From contig CAYXWM010000032.1 in assembly GCA_964468805.1 (NCBI GenBank), positions 1 to 31,194 of the forward strand: a stretch of DNA of 31,194 bases, written 5' to 3'. Made by a program: the position numbers and the translations under genes. Position 1 is the stretch's first letter. Each line of letters opens with the position of its first letter. Under the pieces are notes generated by a model. That model had not been told where the DNA came from, ran no database searches, and worked only from the letters and a program-made list of their open reading frames with translations. Shown here piece after piece: positions 23,837 to 31,194 of the stretch. Source of the DNA: CAYXWM01 sp964468805 (lineage in GTDB: Bacteria; Bacillota; Clostridia; Lachnospirales; WRBF01).

Positions 23837-25160
23837 GGTTTTCACTCCTTGTCTCGTACACGGAATACATATGCTCCAAAGTAGTCTGCATATCTATTTT
23901 TTCGTCTACCTGTTGTTGAAGAAAATCGGTAATTTGGCTGTGTTTTTCAATTGCCTCGTCTATATCGGCATTGGAGCCTTTTACATAGGCACCGATATTA
24001 ATTAAGTCCTCTGCATCCGAATAAACCGCCATGCTTTTCTTGATGAAATTTGCCGATGCCTTATGAGGCTTTTGGGCTATATCATTCATCAAACGGGATA
24101 TGCTTGCCAAAACATCTATAGCGGGAAAGTGGTTGCGGTTTGCCAGTTTACGAGAGAGGACTATATGACCGTCCAAAGTACCTCTGGCAGTATCCGTAAC
24201 CGGTTCGGTTAGGTCATCACCGTCAACCAGTACCGTGTAAATCCCGGTAATGGAGCCGGATTCTGAGGCACCTGCTCTTTCCAAAAGTTTGGGTATCATG
24301 GAAAAAACCGAAGGGGTATATCCTCTGGAAACAGGCGGCTCACCTACGGCAAGCCCGACTTCACGCTGTGCCATGGCGTAACGGGTTAAAGAGTCCATAA
24401 GCAGGATAACATCCTTGCCCCGGCTGCGGAAATATTCACCAATGGCGGTGGTTAATTCTGCTGCCTTCAAACGCACAAGAGCCGGTTGGTCGGAGGTTGC
24501 GATTACCACAACCGAGCGTTTTAAGCCCTCTTCTCCCAAGTCCTTTTCCAAAAACTCCCGAACCTCTCTGCCACGTTCGCCTATTAACCCTATTACATTT
24601 ATATCGGCTTTAGTATTACGGGCAATCATACCCATTAGGGTGCTTTTTCCAACACCGGAACCGGCAAATATACCCACACGTTGTCCTTTGCCAAGGGTGA
24701 TTAAGCCGTCTATTGCCTTGATACCCAATTCTATAGGCTCCGTAATACGGTTTCTTTGCAAGGGATCCGGAGGAGTATTTATTATGGGATATTCCTCGCC
24801 TTGAGGTATGGGACCCAAACCGTCTATGGGTTCGCCCATACCGTTGAGTACCCTGCCCAAAAGCCCTTCACTCATGTTCATCATAATGGGCTTTTCACAG
24901 GCCTCAACTATACTGCCCGGTCCTACCCCATGCATTTCGCCTACGGGCATAAGCAGTATATGATTGTTTTTAAATCCCACAACCTCCGCCAAAATAGGCT
25001 CGGCGTGTTTGTTGGCACGAATCAAACAGGTGTGACCCAGGCTTACGTCCGGTCCGATGGATTCTATGGTAAGACCCACCACCTGGGACACTCTGCCCAA
25101 CTTCTTTATGAAAGGTTTTTGCAGTACGGCATAATATTTTTTTAAATCAACTGCCTGCAT
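23829..25160 (-). CDS. fliI: FliI, flagellar export ATPase
   Basis: 443 residues, homologous to the F1 beta subunit. Walker A is GSGVGKST (167-174), the catalytic glutamate region GERGREVREF (194-203) and Walker B VILLMDSLTRYA (251-262). It hydrolyses ATP at the export gate entrance with FliH and FliJ as partners. AGGTGATG precedes the ATG. It lies 20 nt after fliH and overlaps fliJ. Confidence 0.98.
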   Translation of the reverse strand: MQAVDLKKYYAVLQKPFIKKLGRVSQVVGLTIESIGPDVSLGHTCLIRANKHAEPILAEVVGFKNNHILLMPVGEMHGVGPGSIVEACEKPIMMNMSEGLLGRVLNGMGEPIDGLGPIPQGEEYPIINTPPDPLQRNRITEPIELGIKAIDGLITLGKGQRVGIFAGSGVGKSTLMGMIARNTKADINVIGLIGERGREVREFLEKDLGEEGLKRSVVVIATSDQPALVRLKAAELTTAIGEYFRSRGKDVILLMDSLTRYAMAQREVGLAVGEPPVSRGYTPSVFSMIPKLLERAGASESGSITGIYTVLVDGDDLTEPVTDTARGTLDGHIVLSRKLANRNHFPAIDVLASISRLMNDIAQKPHKASANFIKKSMAVYSDAEDLINIGAYVKGSNADIDEAIEKHSQITDFLQQQVDEKIDMQTTLEHMYSVYETRSENLG

Positions 25161-25180
25161 GGCATCACCTGCGGTCGTAG

Positions 25181-26014
25181 TTAGTTAAAGCTGATTCTGT
25201 TATTGAGAATATAATGCAAATTATCTACCAATTCCGAATATTGACTGTCCAAACTGCAATCTATATTACCGAAAGGCGTTTCTATAATACAATCCGACTT
25301 ACTTAGGGACAGATCCATAACTATATCAAGCTTGGATTGGGTATCCAACATCATAAGGACAGTTTCTTTGTTTTCCACAACATAGTCATAATCGTCCTTG
25401 GATACATGAACCACAACCTCTCCGGCTATGGAAGAACCGGATAAGCCTTGTTTTATCAGGCAAAGTATAACCTGTGGGTTTAATACGGAAATATCCGGCA
25501 ACAATTTACCTATAATATTTATAACTAAATCAACCATTTGAGGCTCAACAGAAGCAAGGAGTTCATCCCGCTGTATATAGGCATTTTGAAGAACGTTTTC
25601 AGCTTCATCTTTTATTGCCTGTGCTTGAGCAAGACCTTCGTTGTAACCTTCTTCTCTGCCTATATTACGGCTTTGAGCTTGGATTTCCTTGGACTTCTCG
25701 TTAATCATTTGCATATTTACATCGTAAATCTGTTGGGCTTCAAGGTTGGCTCTGTCAGTTATTTCCCGGGCTTCGGCTCTTGCTCTTTCCAAGATTTCCT
25801 CCGCCATTTCTTCGGGAGAAATTTCAGGCTCCGGTTCGGATTCGGGTTCAGGTTCTACTACTTCTGCAAAATCCGTTAGGGAAATAGGTTTGAAACCTTC
25901 GAAATCTTCCTCCGATTCTTCGACCGGTTGTTGAGTTTGTGGCATAAAAGCCTCCAACTCAACCCTGTTTTCCATATCTATATAAACAAAAGGTGACTTT
26001 ATTATTCTAGACAA
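25181..26014 (-). CDS. fliH: FliH, regulator of the export ATPase
   Basis: 277 residues. A polar N-terminus has a Pro/Glu-rich stretch (about 54-69), then a long charged coiled coil (about 70-150) and the C-terminal FliH/V-ATPase-E-like domain. FliH binds FliI and tethers it to the C ring. The start is TTG (26012-26014), giving MSRIIKSPF, the usual N-terminus. It overlaps the fliG stop by 8 nt, and GGTGGTGATG in the fliG end may serve as Shine-Dalgarno. Confidence 0.93.
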   Translation of the reverse strand: MSRIIKSPFVYIDMENRVELEAFMPQTQQPVEESEEDFEGFKPISLTDFAEVVEPEPESEPEPEISPEEMAEEILERARAEAREITDRANLEAQQIYDVNMQMINEKSKEIQAQSRNIGREEGYNEGLAQAQAIKDEAENVLQNAYIQRDELLASVEPQMVDLVINIIGKLLPDISVLNPQVILCLIKQGLSGSSIAGEVVVHVSKDDYDYVVENKETVLMMLDTQSKLDIVMDLSLSKSDCIIETPFGNIDCSLDSQYSELVDNLHYILNNRISFN

Positions 26015-27026
26015 TTATTTCATCACCACCGCCACGGGCAATAATAATTTCGCCTGTATCTTGAAGCTTGCGAATAATATTGACGATTTTTTGTTGAGCT
26101 TCTTCCACGTCGGTTCTGCGGATGGGACCCATAAAGTCCATATCCTCTTGAATCATGGAAGCAAGACGTTTTGAAACGTTGGAGAGGATTAAATTCTTAA
26201 CTTCTTCGCTGGAGCCTTTAAGAGCAATTGCAAGCTCTCTGTTGTCAATATCATGACGTAAAACGGTTTGAATGGAGCGGTTGTCAAGCATAACAATATC
26301 TTCGAATACGAACATTTTTCTCTTGACTTCGTCTGCCAATTCGGCATCTTCCATTTCCAAGGTTTCCATGATATTTTTTTCCGTACTTCTGTCTACGGAA
26401 TTGAGGATATCTACCACAGAATCCACGCCGCCCACGGCGGTATAGTCCGCAATCATCAAAGATGACAGTTTCTTCTCCAAAGCCTTCTCTACCTCCTTGA
26501 TTACGTCCGGTGATGTTCTGTCCATAAGAGCGATACGTCTGGCAACGTCAGCCTGTTTTTCTATGGGCAGAGCCGACAAAACTTCGCCTGCCTGTTTGGG
26601 ACGTAAATAAGACAAAATCAAAGCGATAGTTTGAGGATGTTCGTTTTGAATAAAGTTGAGTACTTGGCCTGCATCTGTTTTTCTAATGAAATCAAAGGGT
26701 CGTACTTGCAGTGAAACGGTGAGTTTACTGATAACTTCGAATGCCTTGGCTTCGCCCAAAGCTTTTTCAAGAATTTGCTTGGCATAGGCAATACCGCCTT
26801 CGGCAATATATTGCTGGGCTACGCAAATCTGATAAAATTCTTCCAAAACCGCTTCCTTGGTTTCCGGCATAACGGAGCTGATGTTGGCGATTTCCAAGGT
26901 GAGGCTTTCTATTTCTTCTTCTTTAAGGTGTTTGAAAATAGCGGCGGATCGTTCCGGTCCCAGGGTTATCAAAAGGATGGCCGCTTTTTCCCTACCGGTC
27001 AGCTCTGTCACATTGGTAGTAGCCAC
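26007..27026 (-). CDS. fliG: FliG, flagellar motor switch protein
   Basis: 339 residues with the three-domain layout. N-domain binds FliF, the middle domain has the EHPQT motif (in NEHPQTIALILSYL) contacting FliM, and the C-domain carries charged torque residues (RHDIDNRELAIALK and KRLASMIQEDMD). The start is GTG (27024-27026) with GGGAGTGA, part of the fliF stop region, as Shine-Dalgarno. Spacing to fliF is 4 nt; it overlaps fliH. Confidence 0.98.
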   Translation of the reverse strand: MATTNVTELTGREKAAILLITLGPERSAAIFKHLKEEEIESLTLEIANISSVMPETKEAVLEEFYQICVAQQYIAEGGIAYAKQILEKALGEAKAFEVISKLTVSLQVRPFDFIRKTDAGQVLNFIQNEHPQTIALILSYLRPKQAGEVLSALPIEKQADVARRIALMDRTSPDVIKEVEKALEKKLSSLMIADYTAVGGVDSVVDILNSVDRSTEKNIMETLEMEDAELADEVKRKMFVFEDIVMLDNRSIQTVLRHDIDNRELAIALKGSSEEVKNLILSNVSKRLASMIQEDMDFMGPIRRTDVEEAQQKIVNIIRKLQDTGEIIIARGGGDEIIV

Positions 27027-27030
27027 TAAA

Positions 27031-28671
27031 TCACTCCCATTCTTCGTTTAACCAATTACGAAGAAGCGATGCAACCGCTTCCGGCTTGTCTTGAACAAAC
27101 TTCTCAATTTGCAGCAAGGTCTGTGATTCTTGAATAAGGTTGATTTCCGCAAGTCGCATTTCTTCTTCTTTTTCTTCTTCCATTTGAGTGCTCACCAACA
27201 TATCTTCCACAGATAATTCCGGCTCGATTTCGGTGATTTCGTCTGCCTTGGTTTTCTTTATAAGACCGAAGGCAAGTAACAATATCAACAAAGCCAAAAT
27301 GGAGAACATTACTATCTGACCGATTTCCAAAGGCGGCTGTATATCGTCAATGAATATAGGCAGTTGAAAGCCCATAACAAATACATTGGGTATACCGGTT
27401 CCTCTTTGTACTGCGTTTTCCAAGTCGGGCGGTATTGTTATGGGGGTAGATCTGGATAGTTGAGTTTGAGCAGCCTTAAAGTCTTCCCAACGCTGCCCGT
27501 TAAGCAGACCGTTTTCAGTCATGTAGCGTTGATCGTAGGTAATATTTTCGTAAACAAAAACCGTTAACGATGAAGCATCCGGCACCAAAACACCTATACT
27601 TCCTTGAGTTTGGGTTTCTGATGTATTATACCCGTATTGAATATCGGAAGTTTTGGAGTTGGCAGTGCCTCCGGTTTGACCTTCCGGATTTACATAAGTA
27701 GGCGGATTTTGATTGTTGGCGCCTACGCCCGGTTCGCCTTCGTTTGTTGTGTTTGTAGCACTTTGGCTGCTTGTTTTTTCCGTAAGTATTACGCCTATAT
27801 CTTTGTCGGCAACAGGAGGAGCCATAGTAGTGTCTTTTCTAACAGTCTTGTCTAATTTCAAAGAAATATTCGCCATTACTCTTACGTCGTCATAGTTGGG
27901 AGAAAGTATATGGCGTACCTTTGATTCTATCTCACGCTTTCTTTGAAGTTCCAACAAATATGCGTCTTCTCCCCGGCTTTTCTGGGCCAGTTCTTCAACC
28001 CCGGAAAACAGGGTATTCATGTTTTGGTCGGTTATTTCTATATTCTCAATGTTGAGTCCTTTTACGGAACGTGCAATTTGTCGTGCAATGGAAGTAGCCT
28101 GGGCAGAATTGATCTGGAATCCCGGTTTTACGGTTAAGACCACGCCCACCGATGCACTCTGCTTGTTTTCTGTGAAAAAGTTGTTTTCTTCCGGCGGGAT
28201 TAAGTCTGCTTTGGCAGCCTCTACTCCTTCAAACGCCAACAGCTTTTTCTCCAAGTCGTTTTGCAAGGAACGGCGAATATTTTCTTTCTTTATCATATCC
28301 GTTGTTCCCATACCGCTGGCTTCCAAGGCGTTTGCCCAAGTAAAGCCGGAGGTTGCGGGAATATTTTTTGCCGCCAAATCAACCTGAGCCTGAGCCAAAT
28401 CCTTCTCGGCTACCATAATGGAGCGTCCGTTGTCGGTCAATTGGGAGTTGATACCCATATCTTTAAGGCCGGTTTGAATTTGACCTATATCAGAAGCACT
28501 TTGATTAACCGCCAAAGGCACCATATTGGGTCGTGTTATCAAATATACCGCTATAATCAAAGATAAAAGCAAAACAACAGTGGTAATTACCAGACTGATT
28601 TTCTGCCTTTTCTCTAAATTATGCCACCTTTGCAGGGTGGACTGCCATATATCCAAAAATTTCTGCTGCAT
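27031..28671 (-). CDS. fliF: FliF, flagellar MS-ring protein
   Basis: 546 residues. A first membrane helix (about 26-46), extracytoplasmic ring-building domains (with DMIKKENIRRSLQNDLEKKLL and VGVVLTVKPG), a low-complexity Asn/Thr/Gly-rich loop (about 290-345), a second membrane helix (about 450-470) and the C-terminal FliG-binding tail (LLRNWLNEE). FliF forms the base on which the motor and export gate are built. GAGGTGAG precedes the ATG. Confidence 0.98.
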   Translation of the reverse strand: MQQKFLDIWQSTLQRWHNLEKRQKISLVITTVVLLLSLIIAVYLITRPNMVPLAVNQSASDIGQIQTGLKDMGINSQLTDNGRSIMVAEKDLAQAQVDLAAKNIPATSGFTWANALEASGMGTTDMIKKENIRRSLQNDLEKKLLAFEGVEAAKADLIPPEENNFFTENKQSASVGVVLTVKPGFQINSAQATSIARQIARSVKGLNIENIEITDQNMNTLFSGVEELAQKSRGEDAYLLELQRKREIESKVRHILSPNYDDVRVMANISLKLDKTVRKDTTMAPPVADKDIGVILTEKTSSQSATNTTNEGEPGVGANNQNPPTYVNPEGQTGGTANSKTSDIQYGYNTSETQTQGSIGVLVPDASSLTVFVYENITYDQRYMTENGLLNGQRWEDFKAAQTQLSRSTPITIPPDLENAVQRGTGIPNVFVMGFQLPIFIDDIQPPLEIGQIVMFSILALLILLLAFGLIKKTKADEITEIEPELSVEDMLVSTQMEEEKEEEMRLAEINLIQESQTLLQIEKFVQDKPEAVASLLRNWLNEEWE

Positions 28672-28927
28672 TTACTCACCTCATTAGGACACCGGTTAAC
28701 CGTTTACATTAACATAAGATAAAGCTCCCATGTCCGGTACCGGCCGCAAACCGAATTTTCTCCTGCTGTCTTGCGGACGGGCTGTTCGGTTTGATCAAAA
28801 GCAGTGTAGATAAAGGGAATGTTTACAAAGCTGCTTTTTAAAATTAATCTTAACGTCCTTGTGTAAATAGGCATCGTAAACCCGGTAAAACTTCCGTGTC
28901 ATACCGTATCGGGTCGCTAGGACATTA
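28672..28927. other. Gene-free fliE-fliF gap with an inverted repeat
   Basis: The 256 nt contain AAACCGAA (28748-28755) and TTCGGTTT (28785-28792), perfect inverse complements. CCGCAA (28744-28749) and TTGCGG (28771-28776) form a competing pair. No T-run follows and no promoter was convincing. I see no coding frame. Confidence 0.4.
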
Positions 28928-29242
28928 CTAGATCTGCATCCTCATTATTTCCCTGTAAGCTTCTACAGCCTTTGTGGTTACCTGTAAGGTGAAATTCAGA
29001 GTAGAATAAGCCTTTTCTTGTGCCATCATAACGGACAACATATCATCGGTTTTACCCGTGACATAATCCAGCTGGGCTTTGTCGGCCTCTTTTTGATAGT
29101 TGTTGGTTTCGTTAATAACGTTTAATGCTGCATTATAAAATTTTTCAAATAGATTATCGTTATTTTTCGGTAGAGCCTTTTTTGCGGCTATGTTTGAAAA
29201 CGAAATGTTGTCTACCGACCCTATTGTAAACTCCATACTCAT
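28928..29242 (-). CDS. fliE: FliE, MS ring-rod junction protein
   Basis: 104 residues, the usual size. It is mostly helical, with the typical ending VTTKAVEAYREIMRMQI and the conserved NxYQxxAxxxxxDYVTGKxxD region. It is the first protein exported and joins FliF to the rod. GGAG lies 8 nt before the ATG. Unusually, it is separated from flgC by 592 nt with terminators. Confidence 0.95.
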   Translation of the reverse strand: MSMEFTIGSVDNISFSNIAAKKALPKNNDNLFEKFYNAALNVINETNNYQKEADKAQLDYVTGKTDDMLSVMMAQEKAYSTLNFTLQVTTKAVEAYREIMRMQI

Positions 29243-29662
29243 ATTCGAAACTCCTTATTCTTTTTTCGAAGTTATACAAAATGTAATCCGTCTCTTAATA
29301 AATGCTTTTGATTAAAATTACATTATTTTATTTTTGATATACAGTAAAGCAGTTTTTCTGCCGGTAACCCCTACAACGGAAACCTGCTTATTCAGTGCAA
29401 GCCTGTATGTTATAACTTTGCTTCCTATTTCCTTAAAAATGGACATGCCATAATACAAATTCAACCATATTTTCGGGAAATACCGGCTCCGAAAAATTGA
29501 AAACCGGCTTTTTGGGGCTATCCTATTATTTATAATTGTTAAATCTCTTGCTTAAACCGTTTTATAACTCTTTGTATGACTCTTTAAAGTAGCGGTTTTT
29601 AAATAACAATCTTTTATTTATATGACTGAGCATATTTTATTAATTCTCAATTTACAAACAAA
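29243..29662. other. Long AT-rich leader in front of fliE
   Basis: About 420 nt between the terminators and fliE. I see no convincing promoter; TTTAAA-16-TATAAA-like and TTTACT-17-TAATGT-like pairs are weak. A 42-codon open frame (29318-29446) is listed as a finding only. No repeat shared with other gaps was seen. Confidence 0.4.
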
Positions 29663-29680
29663 CGGCTCCGGTGGGAGCCG
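29663..29680 (-). terminator. Intrinsic terminator between flgC and fliE
   Basis: CGGCTCC and GGAGCCG (7 bp, perfect, loop CACC) followed on the minus strand by TTTGTTTGT. This is the clearest terminator inside the flagellar cluster apart from that in the cheY leader. Confidence 0.65.
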
Positions 29681-29692
29681 GAATCGTAAAAA

Positions 29693-29732
29693 CGAGAACC
29701 GAAAACTGTATTTCCTCGGAAATTTATTCTCG
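29693..29732 (-). terminator. Second terminator-like hairpin upstream of 29663
   Basis: CGAGAA (29732-29727) pairs with TTCTCG (29698-29693), enclosing ATTTCC/GGAAAT (29710-29723), and is followed by TTTTTA. It stands directly in front of the terminator at 29663-29680, giving a tandem. An alternative pairing AACCGA/TCGGTT overlaps the same arms. Confidence 0.45.
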
Positions 29733-29784
29733 GTTTAAAAAACCAAAATTTAAGTAAACTTTTTTATCTACCGTTAATAAATAC

Positions 29785-29812
29785 ATAATATGAGCACGTT
29801 TTAAAGTTGCAA
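29785..29812 (-). promoter_or_regulatory. Possible promoter just downstream of flgC
   Basis: TTGCAA (29807-29812) and TATTAT (29785-29790) are 16 nt apart on the minus strand. A transcript from here would be cut at the tandem terminators after about 115 nt unless they are read through. Confidence 0.35.
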
Positions 29813-29834
29813 GGCAATATTATCGCCAATCGAA

Positions 29835-30287
29835 TTAACGGCTTATTTCCAAAGTCTTTGACAACATACCCTTGGTTGTATTCATAGCCGTCAAATTGGC
29901 TTCATAAGAGCGGCTGGCGGAAATCATGTTAACCATTTCTTGAACCACATTAACGTTGGGCATGGTTACATAACCGTCTTTGTCCGCATCGGGATGCTCC
30001 GGTTCATATACACGATTGCCTGGCGTTTGGTCCTCAACGATACGAGAGGCACGAACACCTTTACCCACGGAATTTTCTGCGGAAGCATTAACCGCTTTGT
30101 TGAGTGCTTGCTCAAATGTATTCAATTCCTTGCGCTCTTGAAACAATACAATTTTTCTTTTATAGGGCTTTCCGTCAGTAGCTCGGGTAGTATTTACGTT
30201 GGCTAAGTTTTCGGAAATAACGTCCATGCGAATACGTTGGGCAGTCAAGCCGCTGGCACTGATGTTCATTGAATCAAAAAACGACAT
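29835..30287 (-). CDS. flgC: FlgC, flagellar proximal rod protein
   Basis: 150 residues with the rod motifs MNISASGLTAQRIRMDVISENLANVN (8-33) and, at the C-terminus, VNVVQEMVNMISASRSYEANLTAMN. It builds the proximal rod with FlgB. CAGGAGGGAAAG precedes the ATG. It follows flgB after 313 nt, a wider gap than usual. Confidence 0.97.
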   Translation of the reverse strand: MSFFDSMNISASGLTAQRIRMDVISENLANVNTTRATDGKPYKRKIVLFQERKELNTFEQALNKAVNASAENSVGKGVRASRIVEDQTPGNRVYEPEHPDADKDGYVTMPNVNVVQEMVNMISASRSYEANLTAMNTTKGMLSKTLEISR

Positions 30288-30600
30288 ACTTTCCCTCCTG
30301 TATTTTACGAATTATTAACTGTGCATAGCAGGTGATAAGGCAAACCTCAACCGTCCGTCAGATTGTTTTCAAATACATAAATAAATACATATATTAAGGT
30401 ACAAACTCCAAACCGGACATTGTTTCGACATGCCGTTTCACAAAATAAATCGAAAATAAGTATTATTAATTAATAATTATAATTAATTTTTTAATCAAAT
30501 TAATTGTGCTTACCCAATAATTTATAACCTAACCTCGGGGAATCAGCGTTAATCTTCGTTAAAGAAGATTAATCGGTTTCACTAACGGGGCGGATTATCA
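30288..30600. other. Gene-free flgB-flgC gap with a strong hairpin
   Basis: The 313 nt are AT-rich. TTAATCTTC (30549-30557) and GAAGATTAA (30564-30572) form a perfect 9-bp hairpin with a 6-nt loop shortly after the flgB stop; no T-run follows. A stretch of alternating AATTAATT-type sequence lies at about 30465-30505. No coding frame is supported. Confidence 0.45.
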
Positions 30601-30975
30601 CTATTTGGATACGGCAAGATTAATTCTCTTGTAATTGCTAATAACGCCCTGTGCCATTACATCGTATTTAACGGCGTTTTGATATAAGTCCACCATTTCT
30701 ACTTCTATATCCACATTGTTTTTGTCGATTCTGTAGTTATAATTTTTATACTGAAAAACGGTTGTGGGTGTTACCGAAGATAGGTCTAATCGGCCGGTCT
30801 CCTTATAATTTTGGATGGCCTTTTGAAGAGCATCCTCAAACAAAACCGTTTTCTTTTTATACCCGGGAACGTCAACATTTGCAATATTATGCTGTATAAC
30901 GTCATTGCGTTTTATGGAAGCCTGCAGTGCGGATTCCAAAATATCGTTTTGTACAAACAAATTGTCAAAGGTCAC
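30601..30975 (-). CDS. flgB: FlgB, flagellar proximal rod protein
   Basis: 124 residues, short as usual. The rod motif is RNDVIQHNIANVDVPGYK and the C-terminus is helical (VEMVDLYQNAVKYDVMAQG). The start is GTG (30973-30975) with GGAGGTGA at good distance. It is the first gene of the flagellar cluster in this window; no gene lies between it and the right edge. Confidence 0.96.
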   Translation of the reverse strand: MTFDNLFVQNDILESALQASIKRNDVIQHNIANVDVPGYKKKTVLFEDALQKAIQNYKETGRLDLSSVTPTTVFQYKNYNYRIDKNNVDIEVEMVDLYQNAVKYDVMAQGVISNYKRINLAVSK

Positions 30976-30996
30976 GTCTTCACCTCCGTAAGACCT

Positions 30997-31019
30997 TTTC
31001 TCGTATTATTCTCGAGAAA
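30997..31019. other. Inverted repeat in the flgB leader
   Basis: TTTCTCG (30997-31003) and CGAGAAA (31013-31019) are perfect inverse complements with a 9-nt loop, about 12 nt before the flgB Shine-Dalgarno. It may form a hairpin in the mRNA or be a protein site. Confidence 0.4.
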
Positions 31020-31117
31020 TTTTCCAATACATATTAAATCGTATACCGTGTAAGCAAGTAAAAGTCCAAACGGGTTGTTTCTACCCAAGTAAAGCTAAAC
31101 TATCCAATGAATACCGT

Positions 31118-31145
31118 TTTATATTAAATCCGGTATCGCTATCAA
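31118..31145 (-). promoter_or_regulatory. Probable sigma-A promoter of the flgB operon
   Basis: TTGATA (31140-31145) and TATAAA (31118-31123) are 16 nt apart on the minus strand, giving a start near 31111. A 6-bp inverted repeat ATACCG/CGGTAT (31111-31116 and 31131-31136) flanks the -10 box. I found no sigma-D type (TAAA...GCCGATAA) promoter here. Confidence 0.5.
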
Positions 31146-31194
31146 AAGTTATTATAATCCAATACAAACAATATCATACCAAATTATTTAAAAT

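Noticed and set aside
29636..29750. A plus-strand frame of about 39 codons across the flgC-fliE terminators
   Set aside because: It has no ribosome-binding site, runs against every gene here, and is explained by the terminator hairpins.

Overview
The window is a continuous stretch of chromosome from an anaerobic, motile member of the Bacillota, most likely class Clostridia. The evidence is a perfect CIRCE operator in front of hrcA-grpE-dnaK-dnaJ, a FliY (CheC-FliN type) switch protein instead of a plain FliN, and an flgB-to-flhB operon that also carries flbD, motA, motB and cheY. Strong Shine-Dalgarno sites and frequent GTG/TTG starts fit as well. I cannot place it to genus. All 31 genes I support lie on the minus strand, so transcription runs from high to low coordinates.

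In transcription order the right two thirds (30975 down to 7871) is a large flagellar/motility cluster: flgB, flgC, fliE, fliF, fliG, fliH, fliI, fliJ, a MotE-like membrane protein, fliK, flgD, a TIGR02530-type flagellar operon protein, flgE, flbD, motA, motB, fliL, fliM, fliY, cheY, fliO, fliP, fliQ, fliR, flhB. It encodes the proximal rod, MS ring, C ring, export ATPase and its regulators, hook and hook cap, stator, switch, chemotaxis response regulator and most of the export gate. flhA, flhF, flhG and a flagellar sigma factor, which often follow flhB, are not here. The cluster stops at flhB and a housekeeping block begins.

The left third (7723 down to 1) is lepA, hemW, hrcA, grpE, dnaK and dnaJ (cut by the left edge). 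A sigma-A-like promoter and a perfect CIRCE precede hrcA, so HrcA probably represses its own operon. Three copies of a ~65 bp palindromic repeat lie only in this part: in front of lepA, in front of hrcA, and between grpE and dnaK.

The most interesting item is the 573-nt space between fliY and cheY. A promoter at about 11973-12002 would start an RNA that folds into a domain closed by a 9-bp stem (11834-11842 with 11949-11957). It is followed by an intrinsic terminator (11796-11841) whose 5' arm lies inside the 3' strand of that closing stem. The two folds exclude each other, which is the layout of a riboswitch or attenuator that switches cheY and the export-gate genes. I do not recognise the domain as a known family. 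Other gene-free stretches (flgC-fliE, flgB-flgC, fliE-fliF, flgE leader, fliL leader) hold hairpins, terminators or promoters, listed separately. No tRNA, rRNA, CRISPR, insertion sequence or prophage gene was seen.
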